From CALNYZ01 sp942490945 (GTDB lineage: Bacteria > Pseudomonadota > Gammaproteobacteria > UBA6429 > Thiohalophilaceae), in contig CALNYZ010000044.1 in the NCBI GenBank assembly GCA_942490945.1, positions 1 to 64,000 of the forward strand: a stretch of DNA of 64,000 bases, written 5' to 3'. Both the position numbers and the translations under genes were made by a program. Of this stretch, positions 36,936 through 45,735 are shown one piece after another; position 1 is the stretch's first letter, and each line of letters opens with the position of its first letter. The notes beneath the pieces were generated by a model. That model saw nothing but the letters and a program-made list of their open reading frames with translations, did no database searches and was not told the DNA's origin.

Positions 36936-39068
36936 TTGAGTACCATTAACACCGACCAACACAGCAAGACAGATCACCTTGTCGAGCTGGAAATCCTCTG
37001 TGGCGAGAACTCGTATTCAGGCATAAACGCTTTCATCACGCCTGACTCGCAATCGGCGAGGTACTCATGGAACAGGCTTGCCAGCCTCGAAGTTTCTGCA
37101 CCAACCTTGTCAAATGCTACAGATGCAGCACTGGCATTGATTCATTACCCTGACAACTACCCTGCTCTTGAGACATTGTATGTGCGTAGTGTTGGTATAG
37201 ATACACCGGTATTACCAGAAAAAATTAATGCACTCCATGATGCTTGCAAGAAAGTACAGGTACAACTTTACATTGATATTGCGCTACCTGAAAACGCCGA
37301 TGCAATGAATTCATTGTCGATGGAGAACATCATCACTGCAAGTCGGTTACTTGCAAACCAGACAATAAATATTCGTTGGCTTGTACCAACAATAAAACCA
37401 TTGGTATTTAAACTTGAAGGCCTGTTTTCCCTGGCCCACGATGAAGGCATTGATGCGCTGCTTGTGCCTGCACAACGGCTGGAACAATTTTATAAAACCA
37501 CTGCAGCATTAACAGATGATGAAAATCTCTTCATATGGGACTTCATCACCTATCGTTTACTGAGTACTGATGCTGTACAACACCATACCGGCCGTGACAA
37601 GTATTATAATACCTTGCTGGATTCCTTTTCCGGTAAGTCCGCAGAGTCTTTATCTGCTGTTACGCCCTGGCTGGATTTAGCAGATAAAACAGCGCGTAGT
37701 AGTTTACATCAGTTACATGGCGATGCATCGATTAGATATATCTCCATCGCTTCTGCCAGTATTCAAAGTAAATCCGGCTCACAAATAATCCAGACCTTTA
37801 AAAAACTGCAGGAAATCGTTGCTGTACTCGCTGGCGGAATACGTGCTTATATAAACTATTTTTTGTCTACCGCGAGTCATACAGTGACGCAAGACGACTC
37901 TGCGCTGAAAAATATTAATACTGTGATGCTGATTGGCGCTTACGGTGGCGAACACATCGGTGATGCTGCTATCCTCGGCGGTGTACTGTTGCGTATTCAT
38001 CAACGCTACGGCATCAAGGATGCTGTACTGATGACGCAACGCGTTAACCATACCAAACATCTGATTCCGATGTTAAATGTGCCAGTAAATGTCACCGTCG
38101 AAGAATATAACTGGTCTCAGATCAGGAATGCTATTGGCAAAGTAGATGCCGTAGTATTTGCCGGCGGTCCATTAATTGATTTACCAAAACAACTCATTCG
38201 CCATCTTTACGCTGTGTCACTGGCACGCCGAAAAAATCGACCCTTCATCATAGAAGGCATTGGCCCGGGACCCTTTGTGCGCCGTCCTTCCATTATCACC
38301 GCACGCAAACTGGTTGGTATGGCTTCATATATCAGTTTGCGTACCACAGACAGTGCTCAACACGAAATAATGAAAGATACCAGGGCAACCGTCGGACGTT
38401 GTCCAGCATTTGATTACCTCGAATCGCGCCACAGCAATCTTGATCGCATGCCAACGTTTGAAAATACGGAAATAGAGGAACTACTCGATAATACAAATGA
38501 ACGCATTATTGTCGGAATTAATATCCGCCCCATTGGTCATCTTTATACCGCCGGCGCTGATGAAGAAGATGCAGCTGCTTATACACGCCGGATAGAAGAT
38601 CGGTTTGAACAGCGCTTTGCCGAGGGCCTGCGCGCGTTTCATAACAGCTCTGCTATCAAACCGTGTTTTATATTTTTTCCTATGAATTCCATTCAGTTTG
38701 GCATGTCTGACTTGCTCAGTGCATATCGAATAAAACGCTATCTGGACATACTGAGCAAAGATGGGAAGCAGCAATCACCTGTCGACTTTCGGGTATGGCA
38801 GGCAGATGCCAGTCTTGATGGGGTCGTTGACCTGATACGCAAACTTGATGTTGCCATCACGATGCGTTTTCATGCCACAATTTTTGCCCTGTCACAGCAC
38901 TGCAAGGTGATTGGTGTGGATTACCGCATCGGTAAGCGGGATAAAATTGCCGAATTACTGGATGACGCCGGAATGGGTGAATACTGTGAACGAATTGACC
39001 TGCTGACACCTGACTGGTTGCTCGATAAATTATCCACACTCTGTACTGATAAAAATTCGTCGTCCTGA
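36936..39068 (+). CDS. Polysaccharide pyruvyl transferase family protein with extra N-terminal domain
   Basis: A 710-residue protein. From about residue 328 it is a pyruvyl-transferase (PF04230-type) domain: VMLIGAYGGEHIGDAAILGG, VDAVVFAGGPLIDLP, FIIEGIGPGPF, ISLRTTDSAQHE and DVAITMRFHATIFAL. This domain normally adds pyruvyl ketals to glycans. Residues 1-300 are an alpha/beta region with strands such as ALETLYVRSV, VQVQLYIDIAL and INIRWLVPTI, resembling a radical-SAM-type barrel without the Cys motif; that reading is inference. The start is TTG 36936, since no ATG is available before residue 124. Ends 7 nt before the convergent GT4 gene. Confidence 0.82.
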   Translation: MSTINTDQHSKTDHLVELEILCGENSYSGINAFITPDSQSARYSWNRLASLEVSAPTLSNATDAALALIHYPDNYPALETLYVRSVGIDTPVLPEKINALHDACKKVQVQLYIDIALPENADAMNSLSMENIITASRLLANQTINIRWLVPTIKPLVFKLEGLFSLAHDEGIDALLVPAQRLEQFYKTTAALTDDENLFIWDFITYRLLSTDAVQHHTGRDKYYNTLLDSFSGKSAESLSAVTPWLDLADKTARSSLHQLHGDASIRYISIASASIQSKSGSQIIQTFKKLQEIVAVLAGGIRAYINYFLSTASHTVTQDDSALKNINTVMLIGAYGGEHIGDAAILGGVLLRIHQRYGIKDAVLMTQRVNHTKHLIPMLNVPVNVTVEEYNWSQIRNAIGKVDAVVFAGGPLIDLPKQLIRHLYAVSLARRKNRPFIIEGIGPGPFVRRPSIITARKLVGMASYISLRTTDSAQHEIMKDTRATVGRCPAFDYLESRHSNLDRMPTFENTEIEELLDNTNERIIVGINIRPIGHLYTAGADEEDAAAYTRRIEDRFEQRFAEGLRAFHNSSAIKPCFIFFPMNSIQFGMSDLLSAYRIKRYLDILSKDGKQQSPVDFRVWQADASLDGVVDLIRKLDVAITMRFHATIFALSQHCKVIGVDYRIGKRDKIAELLDDAGMGEYCERIDLLTPDWLLDKLSTLCTDKNSSS

Positions 39069-39075
39069 AACCGGT

Positions 39076-40260
39076 TTACTTTCTCACGCACTTGCGAAAG
39101 CACGCTTCTGCCATTTCAGCACCTCGTTGCCATGAAAAATTCCTGCTTTGAGGTATCGCGGCTGCCTTGAGTTTTTCACGAAGTCCCGGTTGTTCAAAGA
39201 ATCGAATAATTGTATTGCTAATATCTTCTATATCGAGCGGGTCATAAAGAAGACCCGCCTCGCCTACCACTTCCGGCAGACTGCCGCGATTACTGGCTAA
39301 CACAGGTACGCCACATTGCATGGCTTCAACCGCCGGGAGTCCAAATCCTTCCCACAGAGACGGAAAAACCAATGCTGCTGTACTGCCTAGTAATTTAACC
39401 ACATCATCATCACTCGCATATCCGGTAAAAATAACATGTTCAGATAAGGGCGGATTATTTTTAACATAGGCCATTAACTCGGGGACATTATCCCAGAAGC
39501 CTTTACCACTGATATCACCAATGATGACCAGCTGAACATTCGGTACTTTGCTGATAATATCTGGCATCGCTTTAAGTACGCCAAATATATTCTTGTGTGC
39601 ATTCATACCGCCCAACGCAAGCAGCATTTCTGTATCCTGTGGAATCCTGAATTTCTCACGGGTAGTTCGCGCAACATCCGGATCGTCGATCACCTGAAAT
39701 ATTTTATCTGCACCTTCCGTAACAAGATCAATTTTGGTTTCTGGTATTTTTAATATGTTCTTCAGGTCATCAGCAGAACTTTGCGAGATGGTCATGGCGC
39801 GCGTGGTTTGCAGTTTTGCAAGAAAGGTTTTTAATTGCCAGAGTCGGTGATTTATTTTTTTCGGAAAAAGATATTCCGGAAAACGTTCGGCAGTCGCATC
39901 ATGATAGCAAACCGCGCAAGGTATTTTTGCCAGTAACGGGAAATAGGAATAAACCGCCGGGTAAAAGAAAATATCAAACTCTGCCTTTCGTACAAGCTGA
40001 CCCATCTTCCACAAATAGCTAATCGAACGCGAGGAATCACCAACAGCGGCTTCATTTAAAGATTCATTGGTGGTCGCAATTAAGGTGGCAATATTTTCCG
40101 GTACAGCTATGGATGGCGGCTGATCAAATACCAGCGTGTAACGAAAACCGGTATCACGCTGTGCCAGTGCAATGACCAGTTCCCGGGTAAAGCGACCAAA
40201 GCCACGGTCATTAGACCAGGTGGTCGCATCAATCCCGACATGAATTGTTTTATTTGCCAT
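39076..40260 (-). CDS. Family 4 glycosyltransferase
   Basis: A 394-residue GT-B-fold enzyme. The N-terminal half has a G-x-G-R-F-x-R-E loop (DRGFGRFTRELVIAL). The C-terminal half has LALGGMNAHKNIFGVLKAM, VIFTGYASDDDVVKLL and FPSLWEGFGLPAVEAMQCGVPVLAS, the retaining GT4 E-x7-E motif. It resembles mannosyl- or related transferases of O-antigen and exopolysaccharide loci. ATG 40260 follows GTGGA by eight bases; the codon before it is TTG. Convergent with the pyruvyl transferase gene and downstream of the FG-GAP gene on the same strand. Confidence 0.9.
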   Translation of the reverse strand: MANKTIHVGIDATTWSNDRGFGRFTRELVIALAQRDTGFRYTLVFDQPPSIAVPENIATLIATTNESLNEAAVGDSSRSISYLWKMGQLVRKAEFDIFFYPAVYSYFPLLAKIPCAVCYHDATAERFPEYLFPKKINHRLWQLKTFLAKLQTTRAMTISQSSADDLKNILKIPETKIDLVTEGADKIFQVIDDPDVARTTREKFRIPQDTEMLLALGGMNAHKNIFGVLKAMPDIISKVPNVQLVIIGDISGKGFWDNVPELMAYVKNNPPLSEHVIFTGYASDDDVVKLLGSTAALVFPSLWEGFGLPAVEAMQCGVPVLASNRGSLPEVVGEAGLLYDPLDIEDISNTIIRFFEQPGLREKLKAAAIPQSRNFSWQRGAEMAEACFRKCVRK

Positions 40261-40310
40261 CAATTAAATCCACTAAATAATTATTCGATTTGCCAGATTA
40301 TTCTGCAATT

Positions 40311-42005
40311 CTACGGGCAAAGTAATGCTTCCATGCCCGTGTCTATGGTTTTCTCTGCTGTTTCGATTACCATCGCAACCCGGTTACCGGCATAATCCAC
40401 AATTCTGGGTGAAAACGGGATAGTGACAGTTTGACCTTTCGCTGCAATATTATAAGGAAATGAAATCAAGGCATCCTGATGATTACAGAGGCGGTTACCA
40501 GGTTTACAGACATTCACCCAACCACGTGTATTCGCCGGCATGCCATCCAGTTTTAAATTACCGCGCGCACTTGCAGTGTCATCCGGTTTCTGCCAGCTCA
40601 AATATGAAGTTTTATTCTGCTCGGGGCTGAACACACCGCAGGCACTGACCACCCAGACCTCACCTACATCATTAAATACCGTACTGCCGAGTAACATATC
40701 GGCAAAGCCATCATTATTAACATCGCCCGCAGCGGAAACAACATAGCCCACATGTTTATTTCGTGTACCGTTATACGTCGCAATTACCGAACCATCAGCA
40801 CCTGAATACACCCGGGCATAACCCGGTGTTTTATACTTTAACAACCACCGTTTGTACCATGGTACAGATTTCTCCAGATGCGCATCTGGTGCACCTACCA
40901 GTACATCCATGACGCCATCGCCATTCACATCGCCAACACCAGCTGCCGAATGTCCATAACCATCGCCTGATTCATCTCCACGCATTTCAAAAATTTGCTT
41001 GCCACTACTTGAGCCATATACACGTGTGTAGCCAATACCTTTGGGATTAAACGTCGCAGCGAGAAAATCCGGATGTGTATCACGATCGTAATCTCCGGTA
41101 GCAGAAACAGCATGACCCAACTCATCCGGGCTTTCGTCACCGGTAACACGGTAAATCAGCTTGCCATTTAATCCGGAAAATACGTACGCAGCTCCAGAAT
41201 GATAGCCGTGGTCTGCATCGCCTATTGATCCCACAAGAATATCTGCATGACCATCACCATTAACATCACCGGCACGATTTATGTGGAAACCAAATCTGTC
41301 ACCCTTGACGCTTGGTGTGGCAGTCAACTTGTATAAAGATTTACCATCAGCACCGGAATAAACCTGCACATAACCCGCTGCATTCTTTTTATATGTAGCC
41401 GGTGCGCCTACAGCAAAATCATTCCATCCATCACCATTCACATCACCCAGGCCTGTGACAGACTGGCCAAACTTGTCGTACTCAATGTCACCGGCCAGCG
41501 TATATAATAATTTACCGGAACGACCGGAAAATACCCTCGCGCCGCCACCCGGCCCCAGTCCGGTTTTACCATTGGCTTTCATACCAACAATAATGTCATC
41601 TATCCCATCCCGATCAATATCGCCGGCGTTACCCACACCTGATCCATGCCGCCAGTCAGCCGCGTCACCCGAGAATACATGTAACACTTGTTTATTACGA
41701 CCTGAATACACGCGCGCGGCGCCCGCATTGGCGTTAACGATATTTTCATTCGGGGCACCGATCAGAATGTCTGTGTAGCCGTCATTATTCAAATCACCCA
41801 GCATCGCTACCGAGTGTCCGAATTCATCAACAGGCGTATGTCCATGCAGACGATATAACAAACCTGCCGGAAAATTCTCGGCTTGCTGGTTTACCGATTC
41901 CACGAATGACTTGATTGCGTAATTGCGTACTATTACTGCGATTATTAAGAATAGCGCCAAACTAAAAAACAGAAATATCCACTTTTTATATTGTTGAAAA
42001 ATCAT
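40311..42005 (-). CDS. Membrane-anchored FG-GAP (integrin alpha-like) beta-propeller protein
   Basis: From ATG 42005 the product is 564 residues with one N-terminal membrane anchor (WIFLFFSLALFLIIAVIV). Seven FG-GAP repeats follow, each with a calcium-binding D-x-D-x-D-G-like loop, for example GDLNNDGYTDILIG, GDIDRDGIDDIIVG, GDVNGDGWNDFAVG and GDVNNDGFADMLLG; one (GDYDRDTHPDFLAA) has a degenerate loop. Seven blades would close one propeller. The C-terminal 100 residues (about 465-564) are a separate beta-rich domain with Cys pairs. Probably a surface or periplasmic binding protein serving the adjacent glycan genes. Confidence 0.85.
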   Translation of the reverse strand: MIFQQYKKWIFLFFSLALFLIIAVIVRNYAIKSFVESVNQQAENFPAGLLYRLHGHTPVDEFGHSVAMLGDLNNDGYTDILIGAPNENIVNANAGAARVYSGRNKQVLHVFSGDAADWRHGSGVGNAGDIDRDGIDDIIVGMKANGKTGLGPGGGARVFSGRSGKLLYTLAGDIEYDKFGQSVTGLGDVNGDGWNDFAVGAPATYKKNAAGYVQVYSGADGKSLYKLTATPSVKGDRFGFHINRAGDVNGDGHADILVGSIGDADHGYHSGAAYVFSGLNGKLIYRVTGDESPDELGHAVSATGDYDRDTHPDFLAATFNPKGIGYTRVYGSSSGKQIFEMRGDESGDGYGHSAAGVGDVNGDGVMDVLVGAPDAHLEKSVPWYKRWLLKYKTPGYARVYSGADGSVIATYNGTRNKHVGYVVSAAGDVNNDGFADMLLGSTVFNDVGEVWVVSACGVFSPEQNKTSYLSWQKPDDTASARGNLKLDGMPANTRGWVNVCKPGNRLCNHQDALISFPYNIAAKGQTVTIPFSPRIVDYAGNRVAMVIETAEKTIDTGMEALLCP

Positions 42006-42151
42006 ATTCAATTTTATTCCCAAATCTATGTGTACTGTAATATTTACAATCTGTGATTCACATATTAATGATATTTAAATATCATCAATTTTAAAATTTA
42101 ATGGTTAGATAATTCATTACTATACTAGTTGTAGAAGGGATGAACTGATGT

Positions 42152-43483
42152 CTACTCTAATAATAATTCCGGTTCATTGATCTGGCTGGCTCTGAATACC
42201 GACTCAAATCGACGAATGTCATTTTCGGAAAAACCAATGTCATTCTCGCGTGTATTTGCTTCCAGCCAGCTTTCTATATTACTCAATTTTATCACCGGAC
42301 ATTGCAAAAGTTGTTGTCCAGCAGCTTTCGTCAAGGTCACATCTTTGGATGAATATACCACCAGATTGTAAATTGGCCAATGTTTCAGATTGGCATGGTA
42401 TAAAATATTGCTGAGTGTATGTTTGGCTCGGGTCGCATTTATGCAGGCATTGTCAATCTCCTTGCTATAGCCACTGCATGTTTGCTGCCAGACTGGTCCT
42501 GCACTGTAAATAATATCGCCATCTTCCGGTCTTTCTGTTATCGCTATAATCCCGATATGGCGACATAGAACGATGACATCAATCGGCGTACTGTCATTAA
42601 ACGCAGGTGAATTATTAATATCCAGGAATGCCTGGATTCGATTCCCTTTCAGTCGTTCCAGCTTTCTTGTTAAGGGAGTATGCATGTTTTGAACAGGCTC
42701 GTCGCTGGAATGGTCAACGACGACGATTCCCTGATCGGGCAGCTCGATTTCAGTTTTTGCTGATTGCTGCAGCCATGATTTCAGTTCATTCAAACGATCG
42801 ATAGCTACGAAATCATCCCATTTACAACTTGCTGAACTATGGTACATAAATTTAATTTCAACCTGGTAGCGGTTTCGACCTGATATATCAATGCCTGTAA
42901 TGGAAACCGCGATAAAATCAGCATCGCGTCGGGTAGCCAATACTTTCGCCGAGCCCATTAACATGGCACAAACCGGCTTTTCGGCCTTATGTGACCAGAA
43001 TTCAAGTGTGTCATTGTGTCGATATAAAATAATCGGCTCGTCGGGACACAGACTGTTTTCAGGTAACCCTGATATATACTCTGCATTCGTAAGCACCTTA
43101 CCGATGTGCCCACGCGCAATGACTGACAACATAAACCCTTTTGCTACCGGGTATTGATTTGTTTCAGTACATATTTCATCTATCCAGCGTAAAGCTGCAT
43201 TATGAAATTCATAAAAAAACTTGAAGTGTTTGATTATATATTGAGTATATTTTTTTGACCCCTGCTGCGCGCGAAATCTTATGGCGATCGAATAAAAATT
43301 ACGACAGTAAAGCGGGTCCGTGTCCAGCGCATTGGAATCAATATTTTTATATTTACGATAGAGCCTTTTTGGCCCTCTGGAAGCAACGTACCAGGCGACG
43401 AATAACAGTACTGCAATGCTGATAATCAACAACGCATAAATGATGATGGACGAGAATGCCATAATATTTGGCGTATTTTGCAT
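42152..43483 (-). CDS. Membrane-anchored protein, possibly divergent NERD-related
   Basis: A 443-residue protein with one N-terminal membrane helix (IIIYALLIISIAVLLFVAWYV), then a cytoplasmic region. Around residues 300-420, STPIDVIVLCRHIGIIAITERPE, GPVWQQ, ACINATRAKHTLSNIL and WPIYNLVVYSS echo the beta-alpha layout of NERD nuclease-like domains, but the expected catalytic Glu-x-Lys is not clear. The middle (100-230) is unrecognised. Function unknown. It stands alone upstream of the FG-GAP gene, 128 nt away. Confidence 0.6.
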   Translation of the reverse strand: MQNTPNIMAFSSIIIYALLIISIAVLLFVAWYVASRGPKRLYRKYKNIDSNALDTDPLYCRNFYSIAIRFRAQQGSKKYTQYIIKHFKFFYEFHNAALRWIDEICTETNQYPVAKGFMLSVIARGHIGKVLTNAEYISGLPENSLCPDEPIILYRHNDTLEFWSHKAEKPVCAMLMGSAKVLATRRDADFIAVSITGIDISGRNRYQVEIKFMYHSSASCKWDDFVAIDRLNELKSWLQQSAKTEIELPDQGIVVVDHSSDEPVQNMHTPLTRKLERLKGNRIQAFLDINNSPAFNDSTPIDVIVLCRHIGIIAITERPEDGDIIYSAGPVWQQTCSGYSKEIDNACINATRAKHTLSNILYHANLKHWPIYNLVVYSSKDVTLTKAAGQQLLQCPVIKLSNIESWLEANTRENDIGFSENDIRRFESVFRASQINEPELLLE

Positions 43484-43869
43484 ACTCTATGTGCGGCTCA
43501 GATTTAGTAAAAGTGAAATACCGATCCGGGAGTCAGGCCATTCGCATTAACTACGGAACTGTATGCTGTTATTCTATATACAATATCCTATCATATGGCA
43601 GAATTTTTGTACTATTCATTTGCTCTGCCAATCTGAAAAGCGGACTGTTTTCAACGAATCCCGGGGCATTAATTATTGCCCTCTAATATAACAGATCAAC
43701 ATCGCTATTCCGTAAAAACAAACTGATTGGATTACTGGATTGAATAAAGTCTGGTCCAGATAACACAACGGTCACAAAACTCTGATTAATTCAGGCATAT
43801 ACTTTCATTGTGTTGGTACTCTTGCTATACATAGATGACCTACAACAAAATTATTCCCAGGGTCATATA
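43484..43869. other. Intergenic region without a recognisable gene
   Basis: This 386-nt divergent gap shows no convincing coding frame. GGGCA-N8-TGCCC (43664-43681) can form a short hairpin, and TTTCAT with TATACA 17 bp downstream (about 43804-43832) may be a weak promoter for the gene at 43870. I see nothing else in it. Confidence 0.4.
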
Positions 43870-44370
43870 ATGTATAGAATGCTTGGCTTTTTGATTATTT
43901 TTTCTTTATTACCCGTTACTACCAGTGCCAACAAAAAAACCACGGCGAGTATTATAGCCAGGGAGCCCGTAACCATGATGGACCTGGGTATCCTGAAACT
44001 GAATTCTGTGCTGAGTAATGCGAATTATGCCGGGCTTGGCGGAGCAAAAATTGGTGCCAACTATAACGCCCGCAAGGGGAAAATTGAAATCAAGGTCAGC
44101 CACCCGGTAAAAAAAGCCAGTCGGCAATCTTGCGCCAAAACCATCAAGGACACCAAGAAAATCTTTCTTCATTCACAGCCGGGAACAAAGAAAAAAGTCT
44201 CGAACATACATCACTACTTTCAACATGAAGGAACGGCCTTTCGACAACGGATTAACTGGAATGATCTGGCCAACCATGTGACCATTACAGGCATTGTCAT
44301 TACAAAAAGCAACTATCAGGAAAGTATTTATTGTCAGAGCAATTTGATGGGAAATAAAATTACGTACTAG
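43870..44370 (+). CDS. Exported hypothetical protein, 166 aa
   Basis: ATG 43870 follows CAGGG by about seven bases and opens directly into a signal peptide (MYRMLGFLIIFSLLPVTTSA); a longer frame from 43810 would bury it. The mature protein is basic, beta-strand-rich by eye, with three Cys (RQSCAKTIK, IYCQSN and none paired obviously). IKVSHPVKKAS and WNDLANHVTITGIVI look like edge strands of a small beta domain. No family is recognised. Monocistronic and probably periplasmic. Confidence 0.65.
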   Translation: MYRMLGFLIIFSLLPVTTSANKKTTASIIAREPVTMMDLGILKLNSVLSNANYAGLGGAKIGANYNARKGKIEIKVSHPVKKASRQSCAKTIKDTKKIFLHSQPGTKKKVSNIHHYFQHEGTAFRQRINWNDLANHVTITGIVITKSNYQESIYCQSNLMGNKITY

Positions 44371-44524
44371 GTTACTTGATATTATTGAGAATAATAATTT
44401 ATGATTTTTTTAGTATGGATTAATGCAGAATTTTACTATTGAGCCTGGAAAGTTCTAACGTATGTTGAAAATATTTATATAAACCAACGATTACGAATTG
44501 TAACTGTTAATATTGAAAAAACAA

Positions 44525-45622
44525 TCAAACACCATAAATATCACCCGGCTCTGAAGAAATACTGCCACCGATTCGAACTTTTAGTCTGAGGTGGTCAGGT
44601 TCATCGGCGTGTAACACCGCTTCTTCAAGGCTGACGCGATTCTGGCTATGCAACCGCAGGATATCATTATCAAACGAGTGGAGTTTACTTTCCGGGGGTG
44701 CATTCTCGAGTGCATCTTTCAGTTTGTCCGTCGCACCCTCCCGTATCATTGCCTTAATATATGGTTCATTCACCAGTATTTCAGTAGCGGGAATTCGTTT
44801 TTTATTCACATCGATTAGCAAGCGCTGGGCGATGACGGCGCGTACATTTAATGACATATCCATTAACAATTGTTCCCGCGCATTCTCGGGAAACAGTCCT
44901 ATTACACGCTCCATTGCCTGTGTGGCATTTGTTGCATGCAAGGTCGCAATGCACAAATGTCCGGTATCGGCATAGGATAAGGCACGTCGCATTGTATCCG
45001 CATCACGTATCTCACCAATCATAATGACATCCGGTGCTTCGCGCATGGCGCGCCGCAGCGCCTCTTCATACGATTTCGTGTCCAGCCCGACTTCACGCTG
45101 GCTTACAATTGACTTCTTATGTTGATGTAAAAATTCGATCGGGTCTTCTATCGTTAAAATGTGTCCGCTACGATTCTGATTTCGGTAATCAAGCATGGAG
45201 GCAACTGTTGTGGATTTACCCATACCTGTTGCGCCAGCAATAATAATCAGCCCACGCGGTTCCATAATCAGTTCCTTGATTACTTCAGGCAAATTTAGTG
45301 TATCAAATGCAGGAATCTCTCCTTTAATCTGGCGAATAACAAACGCCGCATCACCACGCTGGCGAAAAACATTTATTCGAAAACGACCGATATTGGCGAC
45401 CGAAAAGGCTGCATCCAGTTCCAGTTCTTCCTCGAATTCGGCAAGTTGTTTATCAGATAGCACTTCGGACAGCATGTCCCTGATAGTTTCTGCAGTAATG
45501 ACGTTTTTGCCTACAGGCGTCGATACACCTTCAATTTTGACATGCACCAATGCACCGGCAGTAGCGTACAGATCCGATGCATTACGGTCGACCATTAGCT
45601 TGAGATAAGGATTAATAATCAA
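44525..45622 (-). CDS. pilU: Type IV pilus retraction ATPase, PilU type
   Basis: A 365-residue PilT/PilU-family hexameric ATPase. It has Walker A GATGMGKST, the Asp box ILTIEDPIEFLHQHK, Walker B APDVIMIGEIRDADTM and the His box GHLCIATLHATNATQAMER. GATG rather than GPTG in Walker A, MLDYRNQNRSGH, and an extended C-terminus point to PilU. PilU assists PilT in pilus retraction. The start is TTG 45622, supported by GGGAT five bases upstream and by alignment of INPYLKLMVDRNASDLY with known PilU N-termini. pilT is not adjacent. A CRP/Vfr-like site lies about 100 nt upstream. Confidence 0.9.
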   Translation of the reverse strand: MIINPYLKLMVDRNASDLYATAGALVHVKIEGVSTPVGKNVITAETIRDMLSEVLSDKQLAEFEEELELDAAFSVANIGRFRINVFRQRGDAAFVIRQIKGEIPAFDTLNLPEVIKELIMEPRGLIIIAGATGMGKSTTVASMLDYRNQNRSGHILTIEDPIEFLHQHKKSIVSQREVGLDTKSYEEALRRAMREAPDVIMIGEIRDADTMRRALSYADTGHLCIATLHATNATQAMERVIGLFPENAREQLLMDMSLNVRAVIAQRLLIDVNKKRIPATEILVNEPYIKAMIREGATDKLKDALENAPPESKLHSFDNDILRLHSQNRVSLEEAVLHADEPDHLRLKVRIGGSISSEPGDIYGV

Positions 45623-45713
45623 TTTAGATCCCGATTCAGATGTTCTCTGACATAAATACCAATCTTTCCATTCGCAATTTCAATGCGGTATGAAAAAAAC
45701 ATTTAGTCTCATT

Positions 45714-45729
45714 AGTGACGTAGGTCACA
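45714..45729. promoter_or_regulatory. CRP/Vfr-like site upstream of pilU
   Basis: AGTGA-cgtagg-TCACA matches the CRP/Vfr consensus TGTGA-N6-TCACA at 9 of 10 positions, reading equally on both strands. Its centre is about 99 bp upstream of the pilU TTG and it lies just beyond the stop of the upstream lipoprotein gene. Type IV pilus genes are classical Vfr targets in pseudomonads. Confidence 0.55.
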
Positions 45730-45735
45730 TTTGTT

